Source: Mucilaginibacter empetricola | GTDB lineage: Bacteria; Bacteroidota; Bacteroidia; Sphingobacteriales; Sphingobacteriaceae | Assembly (NCBI RefSeq): GCF_024808665.1 | Contig: NZ_JANUBZ010000015.1 | Coordinates: 1 to 64,000, forward strand | DNA: 64,000 bases | Reading direction: 5' to 3' | Shown: positions 43,284-51,613 of the stretch, in pieces | How the letters are laid out: each line of letters begins with the position of its first letter | Position numbering within the stretch: the first letter of the stretch is position 1 | Position numbers and translations under genes: made by a program | The notes under the pieces: model-generated | What the model saw: the letters and a program-made list of their open reading frames with translations, nothing else | Told to the model about the DNA's origin: nothing | The model's database searches: none

Positions 43284-43529
43284 ATGATGATATTACCCGG
43301 AATAGAAAAAAGCGAACAGGCATACACTATTAATGACGATGATACCATAGTAATGCTAATGCCCGGCGACGACGATGATTTTGAAGACGGCGAAGGTGAC
43401 TGGACCGATATTGATGATGAAGATTTTGAGGATATGGCCGAAGACGATGACGATTTTCACGAAATGGAACTCGACAACAATATTGATGATCCATACGATG
43501 ACGACCATCTGCCGGATGATGATGATTAA
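43284..43529 (+). CDS. Very acidic small protein
   Basis: An 81-residue protein in which 37 residues are Asp or Glu (28 Asp, 9 Glu) and only one is Lys, with no Arg. After a short opening (MMILPGIEKSEQAYTI) the sequence is a run of Asp-rich blocks with isolated Phe, Trp and Tyr. It should be largely disordered and could mimic DNA, bind calcium or buffer a basic partner. I recognise no family. It ends 15 bases from the convergent toxin gene. Confidence 0.6.
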   Translation: MMILPGIEKSEQAYTINDDDTIVMLMPGDDDDFEDGEGDWTDIDDEDFEDMAEDDDDFHEMELDNNIDDPYDDDHLPDDDD

Positions 43530-43544
43530 TTTAATAAGGGTTAA

Positions 43545-43880
43545 TTATAAATCAAAACCCTCGTCTTTTAAATTTTTCAAAATCTTTTTTTCATCTACAG
43601 ATGAGTAGTCTGCCTTGTTATATATTTCAGCTAATAATATTTGCTCCCTTTTATATACAACGCAAGTTATAATTCTCGCTCCACCAGCTTTTCCACGGCC
43701 TTTACTTCCGATGCTCATTCGAATTTTGTACATGTTATTACCAAGAGGCGTTCCCATATGAGGATCATCGGCCAACTCAAGTACTAAATTTGCAAGGTCG
43801 TGCTTTATTGATGGATACTTTTTTGCAAGCGATTTAGCCCCGCGTTTAAACGTATCGCTATACAAGATATCATAACTCAT
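43545..43880 (-). CDS. RelE/ParE-family toxin
   Basis: A 111-residue toxin-fold protein. The opening YDILYSDTFKRGAKSLAKKY is the ParE/RelE N-terminal strand and helices, and the strand core YKIRMSIGSKGRGKAGGARI, then ITCVVYKREQILLAEIY, follows the family. RelE members cleave mRNA on the ribosome and ParE members poison gyrase; which applies is not clear. It overlaps the upstream antitoxin gene by 11 bases, as usual for co-translated pairs. Confidence 0.85.
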   Translation of the reverse strand: MSYDILYSDTFKRGAKSLAKKYPSIKHDLANLVLELADDPHMGTPLGNNMYKIRMSIGSKGRGKAGGARIITCVVYKREQILLAEIYNKADYSSVDEKKILKNLKDEGFDL

Positions 43881-44091
43881 CCAGCAATTGAACTATGGGG
43901 TAGGTTTTAAGTTTACCTTGTTCAAATAACTTAGCGTCTTCGAAGGCTTGCTTAAAACGTAACGACAGCTCTGCCTCTTGTAATTTGTGTATCAATTCTT
44001 CGCGCTCTTTATTAAGAGCATCCCATTCCTTATAAGGCACCAGAACGCTGGTCTTCTCTCCCTTTGCATTTGTGACGAATTGTATACTCAT
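43870..44091 (-). CDS. Antitoxin of the RelE/ParE pair
   Basis: A 73-residue protein. It starts MSIQFVTNAKGEKTSVLVPY, resembling Phd/YefM-type antitoxin N-termini, and continues as a charged helical segment (EREELIHKLQEAELSLRFKQ) that would wrap the toxin. It precedes the toxin on the same strand and shares 11 bases with it. Confidence 0.75.
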   Translation of the reverse strand: MSIQFVTNAKGEKTSVLVPYKEWDALNKEREELIHKLQEAELSLRFKQAFEDAKLFEQGKLKTYPIVQLLDEL

Positions 44092-44169
44092 AATACAAAT
44101 TTATGAATAATTTAGTTATTTAAGTTTGGATAAACAATGATGGTTAACTCCACACAGGTTTAATTCCTG

Positions 44170-44757
44170 TTAATTATCTATCTCTGCAAACAACTCATCC
44201 AGACTTAAAATAAAACCTGGGAGTATTGGCGTAGTAACCTCATCGCCAATAGTAAGCATGCGAGACGATTGAAATTGGCCATCAGACAGAATATATTTAA
44301 AGAAAGTTTTTTCCAACGGATGAATGATCCAGTATTCCAAAACGCCGGCTTCTTCATATACCTCATACTTATTTTGGAGTTCCTTTTTGTTGTTGCCTGG
44401 CGATAATATCTCCACTACGATATCGGGAGAGCCAATACATCCTTTTGCATCAATTTTTCGAGGATCGCAAATAACGCATATGTCGGGTTGCAGCACCGTA
44501 ATAATATCCTTATCATCAACAGACTTTCTAACTAACCTTACGTCAAACGGAGCTGCAAATACTTTACAAGGTTTACCTTTTAAATAATTATATAGACCAT
44601 TAAAAATGGCTCCTGAAACAAGTTGATGAACAGAACCCGGCGCCGGGCTCATATTAAATATCTTTCCCTTAATTAACTCCAGTCTTTCGTCAAAAGTCCA
44701 TTTCAGGTAATCGGCGTAAGTATAAGTCTTTGTTAAATCAAGGTCTGATAGCTGCAT
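44170..44757 (-). CDS. Uma2-family (DUF820) endonuclease-like protein
   Basis: A 195-residue protein from the ATG at 44757 (MQLSDLDLTKTYTYADYLKW). Residues 100-130 hold the PD-(D/E)XK type core (VLQPDICVICDPRKIDAKGC then SPDIVVEILSPGNNKKELQN), with a further EAGVLEYWIIHP motif. Uma2 proteins are putative nucleases; the role is not known in most cases. In-frame codons upstream to 44802 would add an unlikely hydrophobic start. It lies next to the toxin-antitoxin pair, but no link beyond vicinity is seen. Confidence 0.85.
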   Translation of the reverse strand: MQLSDLDLTKTYTYADYLKWTFDERLELIKGKIFNMSPAPGSVHQLVSGAIFNGLYNYLKGKPCKVFAAPFDVRLVRKSVDDKDIITVLQPDICVICDPRKIDAKGCIGSPDIVVEILSPGNNKKELQNKYEVYEEAGVLEYWIIHPLEKTFFKYILSDGQFQSSRMLTIGDEVTTPILPGFILSLDELFAEIDN

Positions 44758-44883
44758 AATTTCTGTGCTGATACACAAATTTAAAAAAATAAAACTAAAC
44801 ATCGGTTTTACTCATCAACCGATTCAGAAGAGTCAGCTTAAAAATTTGCTTTGTGTGTGATGCCACCTGTGATAATTCTCAAT

Positions 44884-44913
44884 ATAGCGATGGGTTTTAA
44901 AACCCATCGCTAT
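44884..44913. repeat. 30-bp perfect palindrome (ATAGCGATGGGTTTT)
   Basis: The arms 44884-44898 and 44899-44913 are perfect reverse complements with no loop. The core recurs at 37585-37605. It lies between divergent genes upstream of dnaX. Confidence 0.65.
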
Positions 44914-45008
44914 GAAAAAAGCCGCTGGAAATTTCAAAAGCGGTCCCCCATCTACCTAATTCCAAACAGCACTTTTAACATCAACATATTGTTACTACCT
45001 TAGTGGCT

Positions 45009-46802
45009 GTGGATAATTTTATAGTTTCGGCACGCAAATATCGCCCGGCTACTTTTGAAAGTGTTGTAGGTCAGCAGCATATTACCAACACTTTAAAAAA
45101 CGCCATTAAAAATAATCAGCTTGCGCAGGCATTTTTGTTCTGCGGTCCGCGTGGTGTGGGCAAAACAACCTGTGCGCGTATCCTCGCCAAAACTATCAAT
45201 TGTCTGGATTTACAGCACAACGGCGAAGCCTGCGGTGTTTGCGCCTCATGCCAATCGTTCCAAAATGGCAACTCCTTTAACGTTCACGAACTGGATGCCG
45301 CCTCCAATAACTCGGTTGATGATATCCGCAGCCTGATTGAGCAGGTCCGCATACCACCCCAAGCTGTTAGATATAAGATTTATATTATTGATGAGGTGCA
45401 CATGCTGTCGCAGGCAGCTTTCAATGCGTTTTTAAAAACGCTGGAAGAGCCGCCTCATTATGCCATATTTATATTAGCCACTACCGAGAAGCATAAAATA
45501 CTACCCACCATATTATCGCGGTGCCAGATATTTGACTTTAACCGTATCCGTGTAGATGATATGGCGGCGCACCTGGCCTCTATCGCCCAAAAAGAAAGTA
45601 TCAGCTATGAGCCTGATGGCTTGCATATTATAGCCCAAAAAGCTGATGGCGGCTTGCGCGATGCACTTTCGATGTTTGATCAGATTGTAAGTTTTTCGGG
45701 CGGAAATGTAACCTATCGTTCGGTAATTGATAACCTGAACATACTGGATTATGATTACTACTTTAACATTACCGAAAGTTTGCTGAAAGAAGACAGTGCT
45801 AAAACGCTGTTGTTATTTGATGAAATATTAAACCGCGGCTTTGATGGCGCACATTTTATATCGGGACTATCCGCACATTTCCGCAACCTGCTGGTAAGTA
45901 AAGATCAGTCCACTGTAAAGCTATTGGAAGTGAGTGATGGCATCAGGAACAAATACCTGCAGCAATCTGTTGCGGCGACGGTGTCTTTCCTGCTTTCGGC
46001 CCTCAATATTGCCAACCAGTGCGACCTTAATTATAAGCTGAGTAAAAACCAGCGGTTGCAGGTAGAGCTGGCACTCTTAAAAATGAGTAACCTGCTCTCG
46101 GTCTTTAACCTTGCCTCAACGCCCATCAGCGCAATGCCTTCAGCAGAAGGGCAATTAAAAAAAAAACCTGATTCCGCAGCAGTAAGCCAGGCCGCTGAGG
46201 CTAAAGTCCCCGCAGAAGTTGCAGTAGCAAGCGATCCACAGGTTGGCTATCAAACTACTAAACCACAAGCTATTGACAAGTCCCCGGTAAATGAAGTTAA
46301 ACCCGAACTGGCTGTAAAACCGAAGATATTTATTCCTGCTCCCAGCAGTGGTATTATCCCATCCTTAAAAGGAACAGCTAAAACAGCCGGAGCAGAAGCC
46401 GAGGAAGAAGACCCCTATATTAAAGGCGATGCCCGGGAAGATTACACACCCGACGATTTTTTAAAATGCCTAAGTGATTTTGCCGTAAAGCTGAAGGCTG
46501 AAGGCAAAAAGAATGCCCTTACCATTTTTACGTCAAACGCTCCTAAACTAATTGCACCTAACAACTACGAGGTAATTGTAGAAAATAAGGTGCAGGAAAA
46601 TCTCTTCAGAGATGAACGACCCAACCTGCTCAACTTTTTACGCAGTAATCTCAAAAACTTCGGTATTGAGGTAAGTGCCAGAATTGATGAAAAGGAAGTG
46701 GTGAAACGCCCATACACCGCGGTAGAAAAATTTCAGCACATGGCCACCAAAAACCCTGCTCTGTCTGATCTTAAAAACAAATTCAATCTGGATTTTGACT
46801 AA
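45009..46802 (+). CDS. dnaX: DNA polymerase III subunit gamma/tau
   Basis: A 597-residue clamp-loader ATPase. The start is most likely the GTG at 45009 (VDNFIVSARKYRPATF), since the family begins near there; a GTG two codons upstream is possible. Motifs are Walker A GPRGVGKTT (46-54), a zinc module with four Cys (CLDLQHNGEACGVCASC), Walker B DEVHML and the sensor TTEKHKILPTILSRCQ. The C-terminal part from about 380 is variable (Ala/Lys/Pro-rich linker) and ends in a domain for polymerase contact. Essential replication gene. No programmed frameshift site is obvious. Confidence 0.95.
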   Translation: MDNFIVSARKYRPATFESVVGQQHITNTLKNAIKNNQLAQAFLFCGPRGVGKTTCARILAKTINCLDLQHNGEACGVCASCQSFQNGNSFNVHELDAASNNSVDDIRSLIEQVRIPPQAVRYKIYIIDEVHMLSQAAFNAFLKTLEEPPHYAIFILATTEKHKILPTILSRCQIFDFNRIRVDDMAAHLASIAQKESISYEPDGLHIIAQKADGGLRDALSMFDQIVSFSGGNVTYRSVIDNLNILDYDYYFNITESLLKEDSAKTLLLFDEILNRGFDGAHFISGLSAHFRNLLVSKDQSTVKLLEVSDGIRNKYLQQSVAATVSFLLSALNIANQCDLNYKLSKNQRLQVELALLKMSNLLSVFNLASTPISAMPSAEGQLKKKPDSAAVSQAAEAKVPAEVAVASDPQVGYQTTKPQAIDKSPVNEVKPELAVKPKIFIPAPSSGIIPSLKGTAKTAGAEAEEEDPYIKGDAREDYTPDDFLKCLSDFAVKLKAEGKKNALTIFTSNAPKLIAPNNYEVIVENKVQENLFRDERPNLLNFLRSNLKNFGIEVSARIDEKEVVKRPYTAVEKFQHMATKNPALSDLKNKFNLDFD

Positions 46803-46958
46803 GGCATCTTCCTACAAAAACCTCTTGTAAAAGCCATTAAGGCTTGCCTGCTTTCTTGCCCCAAATAATCCAAAATAGCGCAATAAACATTTGTTTATAA
46901 TATTAAATACCACGAATAATATAATTTTTTTTCGCCAGAATATAATTTATATATTACA

Positions 46959-47039
46959 ACGTAATTATCTATTTATCAATATATTAACTTGCGTAGAATT
47001 ACGTATGAGTTTTTATTAAAATCCCGTAAAATTACGTAT
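46959..47039. promoter_or_regulatory. Repeated AATTACGTAT sites upstream of the eCIS cluster
   Basis: AATTACGTAT occurs at 46997-47006 and 47030-47039, 33 bases apart, and the inverted core ACGTAATT occurs at 46959-46966. The spacer 46803-47160 is otherwise AT-rich without a clear promoter. The sites could bind a regulator of the eCIS operon; this is only a suggestion. Confidence 0.3.
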
Positions 47040-47160
47040 ACTAATTAATAATATCCCTCCTAATTTTACTTCCGCAATCTACCTATAACACGTCTGCTCC
47101 CCTAAAATATTTTTCGGTTACCAGTAATAGTTTTTTAAAACAAAGGCTAAAAATATATTT

Positions 47161-47763
47161 ATGATAGACCTGGCACTAAATTTTTTAAATACCCAGTTGG
47201 ATGGCTACCTGAGGGCAAAACTCGATCCTACGAATATGAGTCCTTTTATCCAATTGGCCAATATTGCCTGGAACGATACCGATACATCAGCAACAACAAA
47301 CGGCGCCAACGCCTCATCAAGCGCTTTTATAACGCTGGTAAATATTGAAGAAGACCGCATCAGCAAATCGCCCGAAGCCTATATGCGTCAAACCAACAAT
47401 ACAGCTATTTATCAGAATCCTACTATTTTCTTAAACCTGTTTTTACTATTCTCTGTAAATGTTTCATCGTATCCCGAATCGTTAAAGCGGGTTTCTTATA
47501 TCATTCAGTTTTTTCAGTATCAAAACGTTTTTACGCCGCTTAATTCGCCCGGCTTGCCCGCTGGTATTGATAAGCTGATTCTCGACCTCTGCACCCTGTC
47601 TTTTCAGGATATGAATAACCTGTGGGGCATATTGGGTTCAAAATATTTGCCTTCGGTAATGTATAAGCTAAGGCTGATTACTATAAGCGAACAATTTGCA
47701 CAGGGCAACGCGCCATTGTTGCATGAAATAGTTATTAACGATAAAAGCTTACAAACGCTATGA
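47161..47763 (+). CDS. eCIS cap/terminator protein, DUF4255 (Pvc16-like)
   Basis: A 200-residue DUF4255 protein. The opening MIDLALNFLNTQLDGYLRAK and the middle NPTIFLNLFLLFSVNVSSYP, then SLKRVSYIIQFFQYQNVFTP, are the family core of PVC and Afp cap proteins (Pvc16, Afp16), which close the upper end of the tube and sheath. Gene order supports this: it opens the cluster and its stop overlaps the next start by 4 bases (ATGA). Its presence separates the cluster from ordinary T6SS. Confidence 0.85.
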   Translation: MIDLALNFLNTQLDGYLRAKLDPTNMSPFIQLANIAWNDTDTSATTNGANASSSAFITLVNIEEDRISKSPEAYMRQTNNTAIYQNPTIFLNLFLLFSVNVSSYPESLKRVSYIIQFFQYQNVFTPLNSPGLPAGIDKLILDLCTLSFQDMNNLWGILGSKYLPSVMYKLRLITISEQFAQGNAPLLHEIVINDKSLQTL

Positions 47764-48917
47764 CCGACGTAAATTTTGCAAGCCTTTTTTCTGTTGAACT
47801 GTTGCACAAGTTCTACTCAGATCAGCTATGTTCTGATTTTACCATCACTCCGTCGGCATCGGCTCTTAATATTTTAAACGGGCGCAGGGTAATTGTAAAA
47901 CAATATCAAAACATGTTGTATACCGGCATTCAATCAACCAACAGCCAGGCATTTATCCCCGTTGAAAACGGCATGCAGCTTACATTCTTTTTGCAGCTTA
48001 ACAATCCGCTGTTTTTTAATTACACCAATTTGCCGGCTGCTTTCAACACCAATCAAATTTATTACTTTACCAACCGCAATGTTAATGCAGTCAACGGCAA
48101 AAATTTTTTATCGGTTCCGGTGCCACAATATAATAGTGCGGTTCTTTACGCTCCCGGGGCACTTGCTTCTGATGGAACAGGCGTAACCTACAGAGCCATA
48201 CGCACCAACCAGTCATCAAACCAGCAAAATTTAACCCAAACCGCTTACTGGACCAAAGTTGACAATAACGGCTACGTAAATAGCGGCGATTTACTGCAGT
48301 TTCTACCCGGCCTATCAACCTATACCTTCACATCGGCACAAACAGAAGCAAACATTTCGGTATTGGGGTATGATACTACGGCAAATACCTATACTTTATC
48401 CGTACTGGCAAAAACCATTACTTTTCCGGGACCTTCAACCTCATTCACGCTTGACCTGTCTGCTTTAAAACCGGGCAAATACTCTCTAACGGTTAATGGC
48501 CAGCAGCAATGGATATATCTTAACAGCGAATTAACAGGCATTAAGCCATTCGCCGTTTTTGACATTTTTAATGCGCCTGCACCGGCCTCATGCAACCTGG
48601 TTAGTAATACAGGTCAGCTTTTATCGCCGTTGTATTCTATTTTGTTTTTAAACCGGGCCACTTTATGGAAATATGTTTTACCCACCGGCAAAACAGGTAC
48701 TATAAGTGATACCACGGGCACCTTTAGTTTCACTACCCTGGCAAATGATATTACATCGGCCACGCCTATCCCCTTAAGCAATGCTTTATTAAATTTTCAA
48801 CTCACTATAAACGGTACGCCATTTACGCCTATCCCCTGTGCTGACCCATCGCGGTTTACGTACTTAACGCAGGCCGGAGATACATATGACTGTTCAGAAA
48901 TCTACATAAATTATTAA
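47760..48917 (+). CDS. eCIS-associated protein with carbohydrate-binding-like segment
   Basis: A 385-residue protein between the cap and sheath genes. No family is recognised as a whole. Residues 124-167 (YNSAVLYAPGALASDGTGVT, then YRAIRTNQSSNQ, then AYWTKVDNN) follow the aromatic pattern of a CBM5/12-like chitin-binding module: Y..G, then YRA, then YW..V. The flanking parts are beta-rich with repeated Tyr/Asn/Thr. It may form an outer decoration, fibre or collar. Overlap of its ATG with the preceding stop shows translational coupling. Four residues fit the consensus well, but a profile search is needed to accept the module. Confidence 0.6.
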   Translation: MTDVNFASLFSVELLHKFYSDQLCSDFTITPSASALNILNGRRVIVKQYQNMLYTGIQSTNSQAFIPVENGMQLTFFLQLNNPLFFNYTNLPAAFNTNQIYYFTNRNVNAVNGKNFLSVPVPQYNSAVLYAPGALASDGTGVTYRAIRTNQSSNQQNLTQTAYWTKVDNNGYVNSGDLLQFLPGLSTYTFTSAQTEANISVLGYDTTANTYTLSVLAKTITFPGPSTSFTLDLSALKPGKYSLTVNGQQQWIYLNSELTGIKPFAVFDIFNAPAPASCNLVSNTGQLLSPLYSILFLNRATLWKYVLPTGKTGTISDTTGTFSFTTLANDITSATPIPLSNALLNFQLTINGTPFTPIPCADPSRFTYLTQAGDTYDCSEIYINY

Positions 48918-48934
48918 TTAAAAACCCAAAAAAT

Positions 48935-50398
48935 ATGTCACAGATAAACGAAAGCGCCATTCAAACTCCGGGGGTCTACATCAATGAAATCCCCTCATTC
49001 CCGCCATCAATAGCACAGGTGGCTACCGCAATTCCAGCATTTATTGGTTATACCCAATTTGCACTGGATGGAAACGGAAACAGTTTGATCAATGTTCCAA
49101 CAATGATAAGCTCAATGCTGGAATATGAATTGTATTTTGGGCTGGCACAGCTCGAAACAGGTATACAAATAAACTATACCCAGGTAACAACCGGCACAAC
49201 CGCCTCAGCCACCATCAATTTCGGGTGGTATGGCGCGCAATCGAGGCATATTATGCACTCAAGTATCCGTAATTTCTTTGCAAATGGCGGGGGAGTATGT
49301 TATATCGTTTCTATAGGCGGGTATAAGGCTAATGTTGGCGATGCCCTGGTATTAACCGATTTTTTCAGCGTTGGAACAGGCGTAGGTCTGGAAGCCGCTG
49401 AAAAACAACCGGATGTAACATTGCTTGTTTTCCCTGAAGGACAAAATCTGCCAAATGCCGCTGCGTACTACACCTTACAAGCCGATGCGCTTGCAGCGTG
49501 CGGCACCTTGCAGGACAGGTTTTGCATATTCGATTTATATGACACCGGCACCGCCATAAAAACCTCGGCACAACTTACTACCGCGACAGGTACTTACCGT
49601 ACAGATCTGAGCACAAACTCACCTAATTACGGAGCCACCTATTTTCCAAACCTGGTTACGGCATATGCTTATGATTATGATGCCACAAAAACCAAAATAG
49701 TTCATCAGGTAAACGGCACGCCGGGTCCGCTTAATGACACGATGCTGTCTGCAGTAGCCACCTCAAACTCCGCAGCTTATAATCTGCTTTTAGCAGCATT
49801 AACCAGCCAATTCGCTGTGGTATTACCGCCAAGCCCGGCGATGGCAGGTGTTTATACCTCTGTTGACGGTTCGCGCGGGGTATGGAAAGCACCGGCAAAC
49901 GTTGCCCTGTTGGATGTTACCGGAACTACCTTCCAGGTGACTGATGATTTACAGGCAGGTTTAAATATCGACGCTACTTCAGGCAAATCAATCAATGCCA
50001 TCCGTTCATTTACCGGCAAGGGTATATTGGTTTGGGGTGCACGTACTTTGGATGGTAACAGCAACGATTTCAGATATATATCGGTTCGCCGCTTTTATAT
50101 TATGGTTGAAGAATCAGTTAAACTGGCAGCCATGCAATATGTATTTGAACCTAACGATGGTAACACATGGGTAAAAGTTCGCGCCATGATTGAAAACTAT
50201 CTGACCAACTTATGGCGATTGGGCGCCCTGGCTGGTTCAAAACCTGAGCAATCATTTTATGTATCAGTTGGCCTGGGTCAAACCATGACATTTGATGATA
50301 TTTTGAATGGCCGCATGATTATTGAAATTGGTATGGCACCTGTACGCCCTGCTGAGTTTATCATTCTGCGTTTCACTCAGATACAACAACAATCTTAA
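48935..50398 (+). CDS. eCIS contractile sheath protein
   Basis: A 487-residue phage tail-sheath-family protein. The N-terminus TPGVYINEIPSFPPSIAQVA has the TPGVY(I/V)xE signature, and the C-terminal part YKSVRVFNYIEKSI-like region appears here as YISVRRFYIMVEESVKLAAM, followed by NDGNTWVKVRAMIENYLTNL, the conserved arm that links subunits. On contraction it drives the inner tube into the target. Only one sheath gene is present in the window, while PVC and Afp have three. Confidence 0.93.
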   Translation: MSQINESAIQTPGVYINEIPSFPPSIAQVATAIPAFIGYTQFALDGNGNSLINVPTMISSMLEYELYFGLAQLETGIQINYTQVTTGTTASATINFGWYGAQSRHIMHSSIRNFFANGGGVCYIVSIGGYKANVGDALVLTDFFSVGTGVGLEAAEKQPDVTLLVFPEGQNLPNAAAYYTLQADALAACGTLQDRFCIFDLYDTGTAIKTSAQLTTATGTYRTDLSTNSPNYGATYFPNLVTAYAYDYDATKTKIVHQVNGTPGPLNDTMLSAVATSNSAAYNLLLAALTSQFAVVLPPSPAMAGVYTSVDGSRGVWKAPANVALLDVTGTTFQVTDDLQAGLNIDATSGKSINAIRSFTGKGILVWGARTLDGNSNDFRYISVRRFYIMVEESVKLAAMQYVFEPNDGNTWVKVRAMIENYLTNLWRLGALAGSKPEQSFYVSVGLGQTMTFDDILNGRMIIEIGMAPVRPAEFIILRFTQIQQQS

Positions 50399-50438
50399 TT
50401 CAATCAATTATAAACTTTATTAAAAAAAAATAAATATC

Positions 50439-50873
50439 ATGGCTAGTTCATATCCTCTACCCAAGTTCCATTTTAGTGTTGACTGGAGTGGTACTAACAT
50501 AGGTTTTACTGACGTAAGCGGGCTCGATATCACCAACGATGTAGTTGAATATCGCGACGGCGCCAGCCCGGAGTATCATAAAATAAAAATGCCAGGACAA
50601 CGCAAATTCAGCAATATCACGCTTAAACGCGGTGTGTTTAAATCAGATAATGAGTTTTATACCTGGTTTAATACCATCAACATGAATACCGTTACCCGCC
50701 GCGACATCACCATTAGCTTATTGGATGAAAACCTTACGCCGGTTGTGGTTTGGAAAATAAAAAATGCATGGCCCACTAAAATTACATCAACCGATTTAAA
50801 GGCCGATGGTAACGAAGTAGCAATTGAATCACTTGAACTGGCACACGAAGGCTTAACTATTCAAAACGACTAA
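50439..50873 (+). CDS. eCIS inner tube protein 1
   Basis: A 144-residue tube protein (T4 gp19-like/Pvc1-type). The core PLPKFHFSVDWSGTNIGFTD, GLDITNDVVEYRDGASPEYH, KMPGQRKFSNITLKRGVFKS and DENLTPVVVWKIKNAWPTKI is typical. Hexameric rings of this protein form the bore. The gene starts 40 bases after the sheath gene, and the second tube gene follows after 5 bases. Confidence 0.92.
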   Translation: MASSYPLPKFHFSVDWSGTNIGFTDVSGLDITNDVVEYRDGASPEYHKIKMPGQRKFSNITLKRGVFKSDNEFYTWFNTINMNTVTRRDITISLLDENLTPVVVWKIKNAWPTKITSTDLKADGNEVAIESLELAHEGLTIQND

Positions 50874-50878
50874 GTAGC

Positions 50879-51406
50879 ATGTTTGATTATCCTTATACCG
50901 GGTTTCATTTTTTGGTGGTATTTGAGATCTTTCCGCAGGTACCCAACGATTTCCGTTTTCAGGAAGTTACCGGCCTCAGCGTAAACGTCAATATGGATAC
51001 TTATCCCGAAGGTGGCGAAAACCGCTTTGTGCATCGCCTGCCGGGAAGAAACACTTATACCGACCTGGTTTTAAAACGGGGATGGACACTGGTTTCGGGA
51101 ATTACCGCATGGTGCCTGGATTCGATTGAAAACTTCAATTACCAGCCCACCAATATGCTGATATCGTTATTAGATGAAAATCATTTGCCGGTATCATCAT
51201 GGTATATAACCAATGCCATTCCTATCAAATATGAACTTTCGGGTTTAAATGCCGAACAAAGTCAGATTGTGATTGAATCGATAACCTTGCGATACGAGTA
51301 TTACACCACGCTAAACCTTTCGGCCGCTGTTGGGGCTGCAATTGGGGCCGTAGCAGGTTTACTTGGTGGCAGCTCGAGTCCAAGTGCCAGTATTACGGTG
51401 GCTTAA
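50879..51406 (+). CDS. eCIS inner tube protein 2
   Basis: A 175-residue paralogue of the first tube protein (FHFLVVFEIFPQVPNDFRFQ, EVTGLSVNVNMDTYPEGGEN, RLPGRNTYTDLVLKRGWTLV), similar to Pvc5/Afp5-type adaptors at the base of the tube. Unlike tube protein 1 it carries a 30-residue tail rich in Ala, Gly and Ser (AAVGAAIGAVAGLLGGSSSP) that is hydrophobic. Confidence 0.88.
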   Translation: MFDYPYTGFHFLVVFEIFPQVPNDFRFQEVTGLSVNVNMDTYPEGGENRFVHRLPGRNTYTDLVLKRGWTLVSGITAWCLDSIENFNYQPTNMLISLLDENHLPVSSWYITNAIPIKYELSGLNAEQSQIVIESITLRYEYYTTLNLSAAVGAAIGAVAGLLGGSSSPSASITVA

Positions 51407-51439
51407 ATAAAATGTTGTTTAATTTTTAAATAGAATACC

Positions 51440-51613
51440 ATGCCTGTTGATATACGCGAAATTCAAATTATTGCGGCTGTTCAGGACGGGGGGGCTAACA
51501 AACCCTCATCCGGCGGCAGCGGCGCTTCCGCCTCAAAAGGCGGCAATGACGACTTGATTGCCAAATGTGTTGAGCAGGTATTGGAAATTTTAAAAGAACA
51601 AAAAGAACGCTAA
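51440..51613 (+). CDS. DUF5908-like small eCIS protein
   Basis: A 57-residue protein beginning MPVDIREIQIIAAVQDGG, then a Gly/Ser/Ala linker and an amphipathic C-terminal helix (DDLIAKCVEQVLEILKEQKE). The form and the position between the tube and LysM genes match the small DUF5908 proteins of Bacteroidota eCIS clusters. Function unknown, perhaps an assembly factor. Its stop overlaps the start of the next gene (TAATG). Confidence 0.75.
   Translation: MPVDIREIQIIAAVQDGGANKPSSGGSGASASKGGNDDLIAKCVEQVLEILKEQKER

Noticed and set aside
43375..43608. ORF of 77 codons overlapping the acidic gene in the +1 frame
   Set aside because: It results from the repetitive GAT/GAC codons of the acidic gene read in another frame.
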